Below the pieces are notes generated by a model, which saw only the letters and a program-made list of their open reading frames with translations, was not told the DNA's origin and searched no databases. 64,000 nt of DNA from Rapana venosa (Eukaryota > Mollusca > Gastropoda > Neogastropoda > Muricidae): contig CM054145.1 in the NCBI GenBank assembly GCA_028751875.1, positions 41,424,616 through 41,488,615 of the forward strand, in the 5' to 3' direction. Both the position numbers and the translations under genes were made by a program. Below, in pieces: positions 45,601 to 53,950 of this stretch. How positions within the stretch are numbered: the stretch's first letter is position 1; every line of letters begins with the position of its first letter.

Positions 45601-48152
45601 CCATCAGTATAAAGTATGTTCTTTCGAGCCAGAAGGCCCATAGAGCCGGAGCTTATCCCGGTTTCTGTAGCGTTAAGCGAACTGATGGTTTTTCACCACC
45701 CCTGTGACAGGACGCTAGTCTGTCGCCAGATACTTCCCCAGCAGAGCTGGTACCCACTTGTACACCTGGGTGGAGTGAGGAAAATAGGAGTAAAGTGTCT
45801 TTCCCAAGGACACAACACCGAGCCGAGCGGGGGATCGAACCCGCGACCTCTGGATCACGAGTTGACCGCCTAAACCACTCGACCACGGTGCCTCCTTTAC
45901 CATCAGACCACACCAATATAGATTTTATTTTTCAATGTTTGGCCCACAGAACCTCCAGATGAGTGGCACAACAGTGATTACAGCTAAATCAATGATTCAA
46001 TGACCTACGTGTTTGTTTTGTCCTGAATCAAAAAGTTTTATTGTCCAAATGTGGCCTATAATGTAGTTTGACAATTGATATTATATGGTATGGTTTGTAT
46101 GACTATGTGCCTAATTATCTGAAAAATAAGATACCCTTTTTTCAGCTAGAGATTTCTAAAACAGTTGAGTGAATCTTTCATTTGGTGCTTTATGGTGGTG
46201 CATATATCAGACTTTCTACATGTTCAGACTCATTTTTCGGGTATTTGACTTACGCAGTCTTGACAGTGGTCTGATCTCTATGTTCAACCTGTTAAATACA
46301 AATTTTCTTCACCGTCTATTAAGTTCTCACAGGAACATTTCTGGAGAAGGCTTTTTATGTTCAGGTCATTGAGACTGTGATGATGTATTGTTTTCAAATG
46401 GATTTTGTAGGAAAAACTGATGATGTACTTTATGCTGAAATGGCTTGTTTCCTTTTTCTGTTGCAGCCTTCGATGCGCAGTGCAGGAGCAAATGTGGTGC
46501 CCTTGAGTTTTAGAGATTTGGTGCAGAAAAGGGTAAGTTTTTAACAGTATTTTCTCATATAATTGTTTGGTTGTTTTTTTAACTTACATACAGTGGATAG
46601 CTTTGTCTTGAGATGAAATTGTCCTGCTCTGGCGAAGAGTATTTGACTCAGCCAGTGTAAGAAGATGAACAACTTGCAGGACTTTAGCTGATCATCCCAT
46701 TTTGAAAGGAACTGGAAAAAAGGCACAGGCACTGTTGAGAAATACTTAGACTCAAGCTGAAGCATTTATATCCATTGACCACTTTTACTGTTGCTTTTCT
46801 GATGGACAAGACCAGAATGGGACATGACCCATATCAGAGACCAAAACACCCTCCTCACCTCAAGAGTGTATTTTCAAGATATAAATGCCACAGATCAAGC
46901 TTGGACAGGTCTGTATTTGAAATCTGTCTGGTCCTTGTCTTTAAATGTGTAGATATCTTGGCAGGGAAACCAAGCAGAGTGAGAAAGGACAACCAAAATA
47001 CATGATCTGTGACTTGGCTCAGCAATGATAATCAAACGGTAACAGTGATGGCCTAGTGTTGGTGACTGGCACAGCACATTTGCAAGCAGAAATCAGAGTT
47101 TATTTACGTAACATAGAAGCTTATGGAGCTGTCAGCAGCTTTGGTTTGTTACTGGCACATGACATTTGCAATGCAGAGATCAGTGTTTGGTTTTTTTAAC
47201 ACAGAAGTTTATGCAGCAGATTTGTTGTAGAGGTAAAGGATTGCTGATGGGACAGGGTTCAAGCCTCCAGTTAGATAGCCTACATGTGATAGATTGAGCC
47301 TCCCATTGGCTCTTTTACTCTAAGTTGAGTGTGCTGTGGCCTTCTTGGGAAGATGAGATCTACACAATGATGGACACTATAGCCAAGTGGTTAAGACAGT
47401 TTGACTTCAGTCTCGTGGGTCCATAAGCCATGGGTTCGAATCTCAGCAGTGATATCTGGTGAATTAAGGATGGAGATTTTTATTATTTCCCAGATCAACT
47501 TCAATGGCAGACCACCAGTGCCTTAATTCCCTTCATGTAAATACACATGCGCAAGATCAAAATAATTAATATGCATGTGAAAGATCCCGTACTTCATGCC
47601 AGCGTTCTGTGGGTTACAGGAACACAGACATACCAGGCACACAACCTGTACAATGAAATGGGCTGCTCTGAAGTTGGAAAGTGTCAGCTGAGGCCAGCCA
47701 CCAGGCCTCCTTCAAAATTATAAGCACAGAAAATATCAATCACTATGCACCCCACCTGGAAGGGGAACACACACAGAGGAAAGAGAATCACACAATGAAA
47801 TGTGATCCCTTTTACAGATTATAAAAGGCCATTGTCAAAATTACCAGACTAGCTGTCAACAGGCCTGGCTGACTCTGTGAAATATTGTGAACATGTGCAA
47901 CTCTGTGAAATATTGTGCATATCTGTAAAGAGCTGTGAAGTGATCTGACTGACGTGGATCTGTGTGTGATTTCAGGCAGAAGAGGAGAACCTGCTATTTG
48001 TCCCGGTGCCAGGCAAGACACAGGAGGGTCACCAGGTGTACCGCATGGGCAAAGCCATGATCTACATCGACCGCAACGTCATGTTCATGCAGGAAACCAA
48101 CTTCCGATGGATTCCCGTTTCTTTACAGACTGTCATAGACAAAGGAAAATAG
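26377..48152 (+). CDS. TFIP11: TFIP11, tuftelin-interacting protein 11 (G-patch splicing factor), complete
   Basis: Exons: 26377-26485, 27614-27771, 29153-29262, 30645-30702, 31220-31432, 33200-33347, 34266-34425, 35265-35387, 36476-36623, 37089-37273, 39112-39308, 41310-41528, 42505-42599, 44096-44207, 45101-45291, 46467-46532 and 47976-48152 (TAG at 48150-48152). The phases are consistent throughout and give 822 residues, close to the human length of about 837. The start was chosen because its exon reads through to QATYG and splices to IWADDSDEE, matching the ATYGVWAERDSDDE block of the family. Family knowledge: TFIP11 is the metazoan Ntr1/Spp382. It recruits and stimulates the DEAH helicase DHX15 through its G-patch to release the intron-lariat spliceosome, in the nucleus. 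Domains in order: acidic N-terminal region, G-patch, basic linker, GCFC domain and C-terminal tail. Confidence 0.97.
26738..26925 (-). repeat. SINE family A 3' part
   Basis: Reverse of the family A tail: ggaataaacacttatgtgct, cagcacacaatggcctactc and gtgtgcgcaagatgttctct. It ends in an expanded GT run (26900-26928). Confidence 0.75.
27006..27355 (+). repeat. SINE family D copy (degenerate)
   Basis: Shares tctggtgaatt, agtgcc-taatttccttcatg, the aggatcccatgtaa block, cagctctgaagttgaaatg, ggctgaggccaatggg and caggcactatgcaccccacc with the better copy at 47362-47775. Confidence 0.7.
27368..27468. repeat. (GACA)n(GA)n microsatellite
   Basis: About seven GACA units followed by a long, slightly interrupted GA run. 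Confidence 0.9.
28391..28770 (+). repeat. tRNA-derived SINE (family B), near full length
   Basis: Head gatggtggatcagtgctcta (A box), B box ggttcgaatcctg. The body holds gaccatgagtggtggtctgg, aaccgaggtcccatgtgtta, caacaagagagttgtatagg and ggaagagcagcccgaatttc. The 3' end ctgccgtgacttaaagtgg is followed by (taaaa)n. It is the reference copy for the split element at 1960 and the minisatellite seed at 42695. The 28771-29152 intron rest shows nothing further. Confidence 0.85.
29569..29599. repeat. (TG)n microsatellite
   Basis: TG dinucleotide run in TFIP11 intron 3. The rest of 29263-30229 is AT-rich with no recognised feature. Confidence 0.85.
30230..30575 (-). repeat. SINE family D fused to core module
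   Basis: The core module (ctgaggttcaccaatggtaa to catgaaggtaaccgctttg) passes directly into the family D body (aacccatcaaactttgacat, catgaagggaattaaggcac, ccttaattcaccagatgctg). It ends in a worn tRNA head (aaacccatgactgca, ccacttggctatggcatcc). Confidence 0.75.
30645..31432 (+). CDS. TFIP11: TFIP11: exons 4-5, G-patch domain
   Basis: Exon 30645-30702 ([18 protein letters not shown]) joins exon 31220-31432 ([20 protein letters not shown], then [15 protein letters not shown]). The glycine pattern GIGxKLLxKMGYxPGxGLGKxxQGI is that of a G-patch. It forms the brace that binds DEAH helicases. The following acidic stretch ([19 protein letters not shown]) also matches the family. Confidence 0.96.
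31475..31817. mobile_element. short piggyBac-type MITE, TTAA flanked
   Basis: TTAA at 31471-31474 and 31818-31821. The inverted termini ccgctcgactgc and, reversed, ccccttcactgc match at 9 of 12 positions. The 343-bp interior has no coding capacity. It lies only 38 bp after the donor of the G-patch exon. Confidence 0.6.
32198..32945 (-). repeat. SINE family A split by an inserted SINE family B
   Basis: Family A 3' part at about 32198-32288 and 5' part at 32784-32945 (gactatcgtctcatttggac to the head ctctaaccactaggctatcc). They are interrupted by a family B element at 32289-32783. The repeated tgtgtt at both junctions is a plausible short target duplication. Confidence 0.75.
32289..32783 (-). 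mobile_element. SINE family B with (TAA)n end, nested
   Basis: Reverse-oriented: the (taa)7 tail comes first, then atttatatagcgctgaatct, ttaagtcacggcagatttct, ggggagagcg, gccagggacaactctcttg and ccagaccaccactcatgg. The tRNA-like head is cccggacttttcgctttcta and ttacctctagacc. Confidence 0.85.
32968..33125. repeat. long (CA)n microsatellite
   Basis: About 70 CA units with a few AA interruptions, ending 75 bp before TFIP11 exon 6. Confidence 0.95.
33200..34425 (+). CDS. TFIP11: TFIP11: exons 6-7, basic linker and VIDMTG motif
   Basis: Exon 33200-33347 ([20 protein letters not shown], then [16 protein letters not shown]) and exon 34266-34425 ([20 protein letters not shown]). KVIDMTGxEQ/EK and the PELxHNLxLLxDxTExxI block are family signatures leading into the GCFC domain. 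Confidence 0.95.
33441..33530 (-). repeat. SINE core module copy
   Basis: agttaaagctctgaagttca, gttttgtgtatgtgactgtt and ggaggtagctgcattccaac are recognisable. The 33531-34265 intron rest shows nothing recognised. Confidence 0.7.
34476..34725. repeat. TCTG/TCTC low-complexity pyrimidine tract
   Basis: Polypyrimidine TCTG repeats beginning 50 bp after the TFIP11 exon 7 donor. Confidence 0.85.
35265..42599 (+). CDS. TFIP11: TFIP11: exons 8-13, GCFC domain
   Basis: Exons 35265-35387 (coiled-coil-like, LASLLEIVK), 36476-36623 ([19 protein letters not shown]), 37089-37273, 39112-39308 ([17 protein letters not shown], then [20 protein letters not shown]), 41310-41528 ([17 protein letters not shown], then [15 protein letters not shown]) and 42505-42599 ([19 protein letters not shown]). 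Exons 10-12 are noticeably richer in G/C at third positions than the flanking introns. The acceptor of the last exon directly follows a minisatellite. Confidence 0.95.
36137..36410 (+). repeat. older copy of tRNA/5S chimeric SINE
   Basis: gatgggatagctcattggtc, aaggttaagcagcattgagc, ggatgggtgacc, cacccagctgtaaattggta and gtaaagcagcgagggagagg. More diverged than the 12966 and 19491 copies. The 35388-36136 intron rest shows nothing recognised. Confidence 0.85.
37305..37443. repeat. (TG)n microsatellite with TTTTG interruptions
   Basis: Begins about 30 bp after the donor of TFIP11 exon 10. The adjacent 37444-37560 is GT-rich. Confidence 0.9.
38106..38365 (+). repeat. SINE family D fragment
   Basis: ctgctgtgaagtcaaaatgt, ggctgaggccagcgggcaga and ccaggcactacatatccct match the family D 3' half. 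The remaining intron, 38366-39111, shows no recognised feature apart from a repeated settling of ctagattccttaccttattt and ctagattcctttccttattt near 38970 and 38993. Confidence 0.65.
39674..39835. repeat. (TG)n microsatellite, compound
   Basis: TG runs with GC and GA interruptions. Confidence 0.9.
39890..40172 (+). repeat. tRNA/5S chimeric SINE copy
   Basis: ggggacaggatagcttagtg, gtttaagcagcattgagtgt, gtgaatggaagaccg, agttcacccagctgtaaat and gttatgggacacctttac. The 5S-like block is more diverged here. Confidence 0.85.
40858..41281 (-). repeat. SINE with core module abutting TFIP11 exon 12
   Basis: Runs from the core module (tgctcccaggttcaccagtg, ccaccatgaaggtagctgca) through the family A-like body (gcctactcttctgaaaggca, gtgtgcgcaagatgttctgc, ggtctcggtttatagtctca). 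It ends in a tRNA-like head (gcgctctaaccacgaggcta). It ends 28 bp before the acceptor of exon 12. Confidence 0.8.
41647..42055 (-). repeat. two core-module SINE fragments in tandem
   Basis: One module at about 41647-41735 (gctagagctccaaggttcac) and another at 41807-41895 (agttacaaggttcacttgta, gatgaaggtggctgcattcc). The second continues into the body (cacaaaatggcttactcttc, tttatagtctcaactgaagg). Confidence 0.75.
42079..42493. repeat. minisatellite A, about 44-bp unit, ending at TFIP11 exon 13 acceptor
   Basis: Nine to ten imperfect units of ctaagccaagctgtaacagt plus aaactgtaacaagagacatg. Each holds tgtaacag, a possible AG acceptor. The array stops about 11 bp before exon 13 (42505), and no good polypyrimidine tract separates them. 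Confidence 0.9.
42626..42688. repeat. (TG)n microsatellite
   Basis: About 30 TG units just inside the intron after exon 13. Confidence 0.95.
42695..43030 (+). repeat. SINE family B remnant whose tail grades into minisatellite B
   Basis: gtaaaagaacctgtggcaac, gtagaaaacccaccactctg, gggaaacaaatacacatgca and agagcagcctgaatttcagg match family B. The end ctgctgtgacttaaaagtgg is then repeated with drift (42917, 42967, 43022, 43072). These repeats lead directly into the regular array. Confidence 0.85.
43030..44094 (+). repeat. minisatellite B, 45/51-bp units, in frame with TFIP11 exon 14
   Basis: From 43109 there are 20 full units: 12 of 51 bp and 8 of 45 bp. They translate to [17 protein letters not shown] or the shorter [16 protein letters not shown] partial unit, atgatctgtg (44081-44090), is followed immediately by tgcag and exon 14. 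The reading frame is open from 43109 through exon 14, and (44096-43109) is divisible by three. Six units read tctttcagagg, an acceptor-like site in phase 0, the phase in which exon 13 ends. I regard it as intronic repeat, not as normal coding sequence. Confidence 0.9.
44096..48152 (+). CDS. TFIP11: TFIP11: exons 14-17, C-terminal region
   Basis: Exons 44096-44207 ([20 protein letters not shown]), 45101-45291 ([15 protein letters not shown], then [13 protein letters not shown]), 46467-46532 ([14 protein letters not shown]) and 47976-48152 ([15 protein letters not shown], then [13 protein letters not shown] and WIPVSLQ). The family's LPxxFxxLIE-KA and YIDRxVVFVQ-xxWxPxSLQ ends are recognisable. 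Confidence 0.95.
44408..44750 (-). repeat. SINE family D fused to core module
   Basis: ctcagctagagctctgagat, ccaccatgaaggtagccaca, ccataacccaccaaatgctg, acgaagggaattaagacact and ttcaccagatgctgctgaga. Same composite order as at 30230. The 44751-45100 rest shows nothing recognised. Confidence 0.8.
45608..45895 (-). mobile_element. SINE family C, inverted near-identical copy with 11-bp TSD
   Basis: Reverse complement of the 7728 element, including gaggcaccgtggtcgagtgg and gggttcgatcccc. Perfect duplication tttaccatcag at 45597-45607 and 45896-45906. It lies in TFIP11 intron 15. The 45907-46466 rest shows no recognised feature. Confidence 0.93.
47362..47775 (+). repeat. SINE family D, best copy
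   Basis: tRNA-like head: ggacactatagccaagtggt (A box) and gggttcgaatctc (B box). The body holds gtgaattaaggatggagatt, ccttaattcccttcatgtaa, catgtgaaagatcccgtact, tgaaatgggctgctctgaag and ggctgaggccagccacc. The 46533-47361 stretch before it shows no recognised feature except two diverged copies of ctggcacagcacatttgcaa-type text near 47070 and 47155. Confidence 0.85.
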
Positions 48153-48230
48153 TGAATGAATGGAGGACTGGATCAGGATTCTGTGTTTGTGTTCATGTAC
48201 ATTTGAATTAAAAAAACCTGACAATTACAG
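48153..48230 (+). other. TFIP11: TFIP11 3' UTR with ATTAAA signal (inferred)
   Basis: Starts after the TAG. ATTAAA at 48207-48212 is the nearest polyadenylation-like hexamer, which would make a very short UTR. A longer UTR cannot be excluded. Confidence 0.4.
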
Positions 48231-48537
48231 CAACACCCTTTTTCAGTTTTTGCACATGGAAAGTGTATCAGTGTGGACACACAACCATGAAGCATAAGCA
48301 CTTCACATATACTCCTCTGAAATTTCTTGGCCTTGCACCTGATTGACTTATTCTACACCAAAGAATACAAAAATACATGTGTGGGAAAAATCCCGAAAGT
48401 GATCAAAATAGTGATCTGTTGCTACTCCTGCTGTACATCAAAGTGCATACAAAGTAAAACAAGAATGAAGTTGAAACTGAACAGAAGCCAAAAGTTGGGG
48501 GATTTTGTTCTTGTTCTTTTTTTGTTTTTTCATCCCT

Positions 48538-48860
48538 TGGCTAGAGCTCCAGGGTTTACAACTGGTCCAATTTTTTGTGTATGTGACTGCTTTGGCCCAC
48601 CATCAAGTTGGCCACATTCCGACTTTGGGAGTGATGTCTAAAACATGAACCAGTATGTATGCATTTTAAAAATTTATATATATTTGTCATCCTTTCTTAC
48701 CAGTTCAAAAGGTCTACTCTTCCAGAAGTCAGAACAGGTTTTAATGTGTGTACAAGATTTCTGTGTGAGTTGGCACATGGGGACTCGCTTTATAGTCTTA
48801 TCTGAAGGACTTCTGAGGGAGTAAATTAAGTGCTGGTGTTAACTCCAGAGTCCACTGCTG
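48538..48860 (-). repeat. SINE with core module
   Basis: ttggctagagctccagggtt, gtgtatgtgactgctttggc, ccaccatcaagttggccaca, caaaaggtctactcttccag and tttatagtcttatctgaagg. The 48861-50040 stretch after it shows no recognised feature beyond a short duplication of acttgtgagcagagaatc near 49148 and 49190. Confidence 0.75.
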
Positions 48861-50039
48861 TGACCTTTTGAAAAGACAAATTTAATTTAAAAAACAACAA
48901 AAACAACCTAGTAGGGACATAATGTTGATATCCTAAAACACATTCTTTTTTATAGGTGGTCAAAACCTTCCTGGTCCAACAATAGCTCATCCTGACTTTT
49001 AACACATGGCCATTCTATAATACTATTTGTAGATGGTGTAATGCTTAGATGCTTAAATTCATATCTAATACTTGACAATGATCCCGGTCACCCAGTGCAT
49101 TTTTAAATGTATGTTTTGATGTTTCAAGATGTACAGCAAATGTTTTAACTTGTGAGCAGAGAATCGTTTTATCAGTCTTTCTGATGGCTTGTGAGCAGAA
49201 AATCCTTACATCAGTCCTGATCACTCTATACTTTATTTTCTCAGACCAACCAAGTGTTTTTTCCCATCAGCTTGTTGCTATCATCATCACACACTTCAGC
49301 GCCATAAACAGAAAACTTGAAAACAGTGCCATATTGGGAGATCAAGCGCTTGTCAAAACAGACAAGCATGACATCTGATGAATACAGCACAAGTTACATT
49401 CCCTCGCAACCCAAATTTCTTGAAGGACCACAAGTAGCAGTAAAAGTTAACTTTGTGGCAGAAGAAAATGGTGGATCACTAGGGAGAAAAGTTAAAAGTC
49501 AATACTACCAACTATCAATCAGGTACACCTTGTCCAGTGTTTCAATTTCTATCATGATTTGCTAGGTGAAACAAACAAATATCTTTACTATCATAGAATA
49601 CTGCAATAAGCTCTTCTTTTTTAAACATTTGCTTGAGCCAAGAGCCCCCACTTTTACCATATCCAGGACCTTGTGGGTCTTTTTAAAAATAAATTTATAT
49701 CTAAGAACATGATGAAATGATGATGTCTTTTCTTCAGTGCAAAAACATGGAATGTGCATGCAAGTGCATGTATACAACTTGTGCAAGGTTCCAAACTATT
49801 TCAAGGGAATGATATTACAACACATTCTGACAACAAGAGTTCCTGAGCTGTTGTTTCCTGTTCAGTTGTGGCATGTGATTGCTAACTAAACAAGGCTTAT
49901 GTCATGCAACATCCTTGTTTAAAAGCTGATCTTTAATACAGTATCATAGGCGCTTATACTATTTCTTACTAGGAAAGGTCTAAGAAAGATAACGATGCCA
50001 TTTGCAGATCAACAGTGAAAAAGTCAACACAGTGAGTGC

Positions 50040-53000
50040 ATATTATACACATTTTTATTTGGACATGGAAAAAAAATGAACAGAACATGCTGTGAAGTGT
50101 GTGTGTGTTTGCCATGCAAAAGAACAGAACTTTTACATAGATTTGTTCAGGCATTTTTCTTCCCACACAATCAGTAGTCATTCTTTGTTTTGTATTTTTG
50201 AAAGTGTGTGGTCAACCCCATTCCACGTGGTAACACAATAGTAATAATATAACAGTAATATCATAGAAACTTAGTGCCCACAGATTTGTAATTTCTCTGT
50301 TGTACCAGTACCATTAGAAGTCACAGTTATTTTCTGCTCGAATAGGAGTTCTATGAACATTTATTGAATTTCCCTCTCATTTCTTGTTGAGATTGGCTGA
50401 AAAGCTTTAGCGTTTCATTCCCCTCCTGATTACTTGTCTTTTCACTCCTCATTGTATTAAAGTGATTTATTGTCAGTAAGACAATCAGCTGGCTGAAAAC
50501 AGCATCAGAAGTATTAAGCTTGCTTACATGGAATTTTTTTTCAGGAAATATTTTCCAAAACATCACATTTTGGTCAGCTGTTTCTGTATTTTCTAGGAAC
50601 TTTTATCTCTTTCATTTGTAAGGAAATGAAAAACAGAAAGTTTGAGTGAAGACACAAAGTGTCGAGAGGAAAATACTTCCATGTGACCGAGGTTGGGAGG
50701 CATCACAACAGTGATCTTGCTCACAACAGCAGGCACTACATACAGTCCTACCAAACAACTGCTTCCAACAGAAATACTGAGGCTCCAAAGACAAGTCAAG
50801 TGTATACATGTACTTCTAGCACCACGTTAGGATATTTTTATCTACAGAAGGTTAAAGAATCATTGGAAAAAGAATCCCTCTTTGTGTTAAATTAATTAAG
50901 CATCATCTTAGTGCCTGTACAGGTATCGGACCTCTTTAAAAGCAAAACCAAAACAAACACCAAAAAAAGGAAAATAATCTTTGCATTCTGTTTCAAAGTC
51001 TTTTTTCTTAATCTCTTTCAGGAGTGAAGTCTTACATGCATACATTATTTAGTCATGCAACAAAACTATCTGGCAAGCAGTTCCATGAAGTCCTAGATCA
51101 GAACAAAAAAAAAAAAACCCCAAAAAAGTAAAAAAGCAAATTTGGTTGGCTCTGCATACAGCAAAGCATGTCCAGTACAAAACAAGACAAAACAAGCAAT
51201 ACTGTACGACCATATCTCTCTCTGCACCCTTCACTGCCACACATTCACATCCACCGCAATCCCCGGATTATGCATGCAGATTCAGACCTAACTGTAAAAA
51301 CTGCAGTCTTCTTCAGAAACCAATTTTTTAGCATTCTATGTATATGCACATGAAGTAAAAACAGTAGCATATACTGTAACTGGCTTCTCTGTAAACAGAT
51401 GCTGTTTACAGACATACCCACCGTTTCAAATTTGCTGTATTTGTTAGTGGAAAAATATTCCGAAGTTGAAATGCGGCTACCTTAATGGTGGGTAAAAATG
51501 GCCGCTTACATAAAATCTCACATTGGTGAACCTCAAAGCTCTAGCTGGGAAAAGAAAAAAAAAGGAAAGGAAAAATCATTCACTCCTAAAGATAATATGG
51601 CTATAGATCATATGTTACAGGAAAAACAGCAGAACAAAAGGAAGCACAACTTTTTACAACAGAACAAATTTGATAGTAGATGGTCATTCAAACTGAATGA
51701 TTGGTAAATTACTCTCAACCTTTCATGAGTAAAATTTCCTACACATGTCAAGTCTCTGATTAACAATAACCACCTTATGAAGGAAAGTAGTACACACCCA
51801 GATTCATACAGAAAAGTCGAAAGATAAACTTGCGTGGAAAGCAGCTGCTGGTTTTATAAAGTCTCTTAAAAAAAGATTTCTTTGCTTTATGTTCTTGTGT
51901 AGGCCCAATACAAACATTTCCAGAAGACGTTCAGCCAAATGATTGCTGCAAAACACTTACTTCTTTCTGTAAAACGCATAATTTTGAGCTCAATAGTGCT
52001 TTGCCTTTGCCAGAGTTGTCCTGAAAACCACCATTACTCTGGCCTCCTTCAAGCAATCTTTTATAGCATATTTCGAACAATTATTGAAAATTTCAGTCCC
52101 TTTGTTTCTGATGGTAAGATTTGGAGATTGGCAACTCTGTGTCTTTGGCTCTAGAGCTTTCAATAACAACTCTTAATATAAACGATGACTGTACCCCTTT
52201 AATAAAAATCAATGGCTGTATTCTCTTCAAATCACATAAGACTTTTAAAAAAAAATCATTACCTTTCTATTACTCTGTACTTTCAGCAACTAACCCAATC
52301 ACCAAAGCAGAAGCAAGCAAAGACTTAAAAATTATCACCACCAAATAAAACAAAAAAATGGTCATGTTCAGACTACATTCATAGCTAATATGTCTATGCA
52401 GTTAAACTATTGCTATTAAAAAACTAACAATAATAATATAAAAAAATGTTTAAAAGGGGGGATGGGGGTGGGAATCATGGCAAAGTCCAGCCTGCAGTCT
52501 TACAAAACGTGAGTGATGCAGTATTACACTTCACGGTTAGAATGCAGAGTGTTAAGGTCAGTGCATGGTGGAGTCCCCTAAAAAATGTTACACTATGATG
52601 GGTGAGGGGGAGAAGAAAGAAAAAAAAAAAGAAAGAGACTGAGAAAGAATCTGCCAATTCCAAACGTTTGACAGAAATTTTTATTCTTCCAACCAAGGCT
52701 CAGCACAACGAATGCGTAAAATAAATGCAGCACTTGCATTAATTTACCCCCCAAAATCAGATCTTTAGATCTGAAATCATCTTCAGACCAAACTTCACTT
52801 TAATTTTCCTGACTAAAATCAAACCTCAGGCTGTACTATCCATCTCTATACCTAGACGGGCCTCATCCAAAAACAAACCAAAAAAAATCATTAAATTTCA
52901 AAAGGCATTTATCAAACACTTCCAAGTAAATCATTTGAAAAGAAAGAAAAAAGTTCAGTTCACTCTTTGCTTCTTCACACACTGCTTGCTTGCAGCTAAA

Positions 53001-53950
53001 AAAAATCCCACAAATTAAAAAGTATTCTTAAAATCCCTATTTTCATTGCTGACTGGCCTGCAGTAATGTCAAGCAAACCAACAGCAAGCACAACCAACAT
53101 CCATTCGCTGTCTGTCTTCAATCAGCAGACTCTTTCATTAAGAATCAGTATCACCAGCCGATGCTTCATGTAAGGCTCCTGGCCACTCGCATGGGGAGAA
53201 AAAGTTAACCCACCAGGTTCACCAGTGAATAGTGAATACAACAAATGCACACACACACACACACTCATTGCGTTACTCATGTTTATTTTAACAGTACATG
53301 CAATATCATTCACATTGAAATTTGGTCACAGACCTCACCCACGCATTTATGACAGAACCAAAGTATTTTATGACAAACCACTTGCTGACATTTCCTAACG
53401 GGCCCATCACATATTTCCATTGTGATTTCTCCTTTTCCTATTATTGTGAACTTAATTTGCCATTAGAAGTTTTTATTTAACCTACCATCAAAGCTTCTAG
53501 AATTTTCTCTGCGGGTATCTGACTAGTGACTGTTTTCCACACACATGAAATCACCATAATGCCAGAAACCATCATTTGACTGAATTTTCATCTGCAAATG
53601 TGTCTGTCATAGAAATAGCATAGTTCTCCCATCTGAGCAACCTAGAAGGAAACTTAAAAAGTAAACCTCTTCCATACCACAGCTTCACAATCAAATGCCA
53701 CACACATCCTTCTCCATACATATTCATGTACCAGTTACCACAGCTGCTACCGCCCAAAAGGCAAATCCCTCCAGCACGCCACAGGAACAGAATCACATCT
53801 TTTCATCTGTCACTGTCTCTGATGAAAGGGGATGTTATTGTCTCTGTTCCCTGCAGCCTCCTTTTCTGCCTAGCAGTCACAGTCACAGCCAACGGGATGG
53901 ATGGACAAGGATCGAGGAAAGAAGGGGAAGGAGGGAGAAGGGGGTGTGTT
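50040..53950 (-). other. probable RAB21 3' UTR / downstream region
   Basis: There is no ORF with family resemblance on either strand. On the minus strand an AAATAAA hexamer is present around 50053-50060 (plus-strand ttttatttgg) and could end a long RAB21 3' UTR. Other hexamers, for example near 53283 and 50352, are equally possible. A core-module SINE copy is at 51456-51546, and a CA run is at about 53250-53265. Confidence 0.3.
51456..51546 (+). repeat. SINE core module copy
   Basis: gaagttgaaatgcggctacc, ttaatggtgggtaaaaatgg and gtgaacctcaaagctctagc. Confidence 0.7.

Noticed and set aside
951..48152. SND1-TFIP11-RAB21 as a conserved functional cluster or operon
   Set aside because: The genes are about 5 kb or more apart, RAB21 is convergent, and they are on different chromosomes in human. 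There is no support beyond adjacency.
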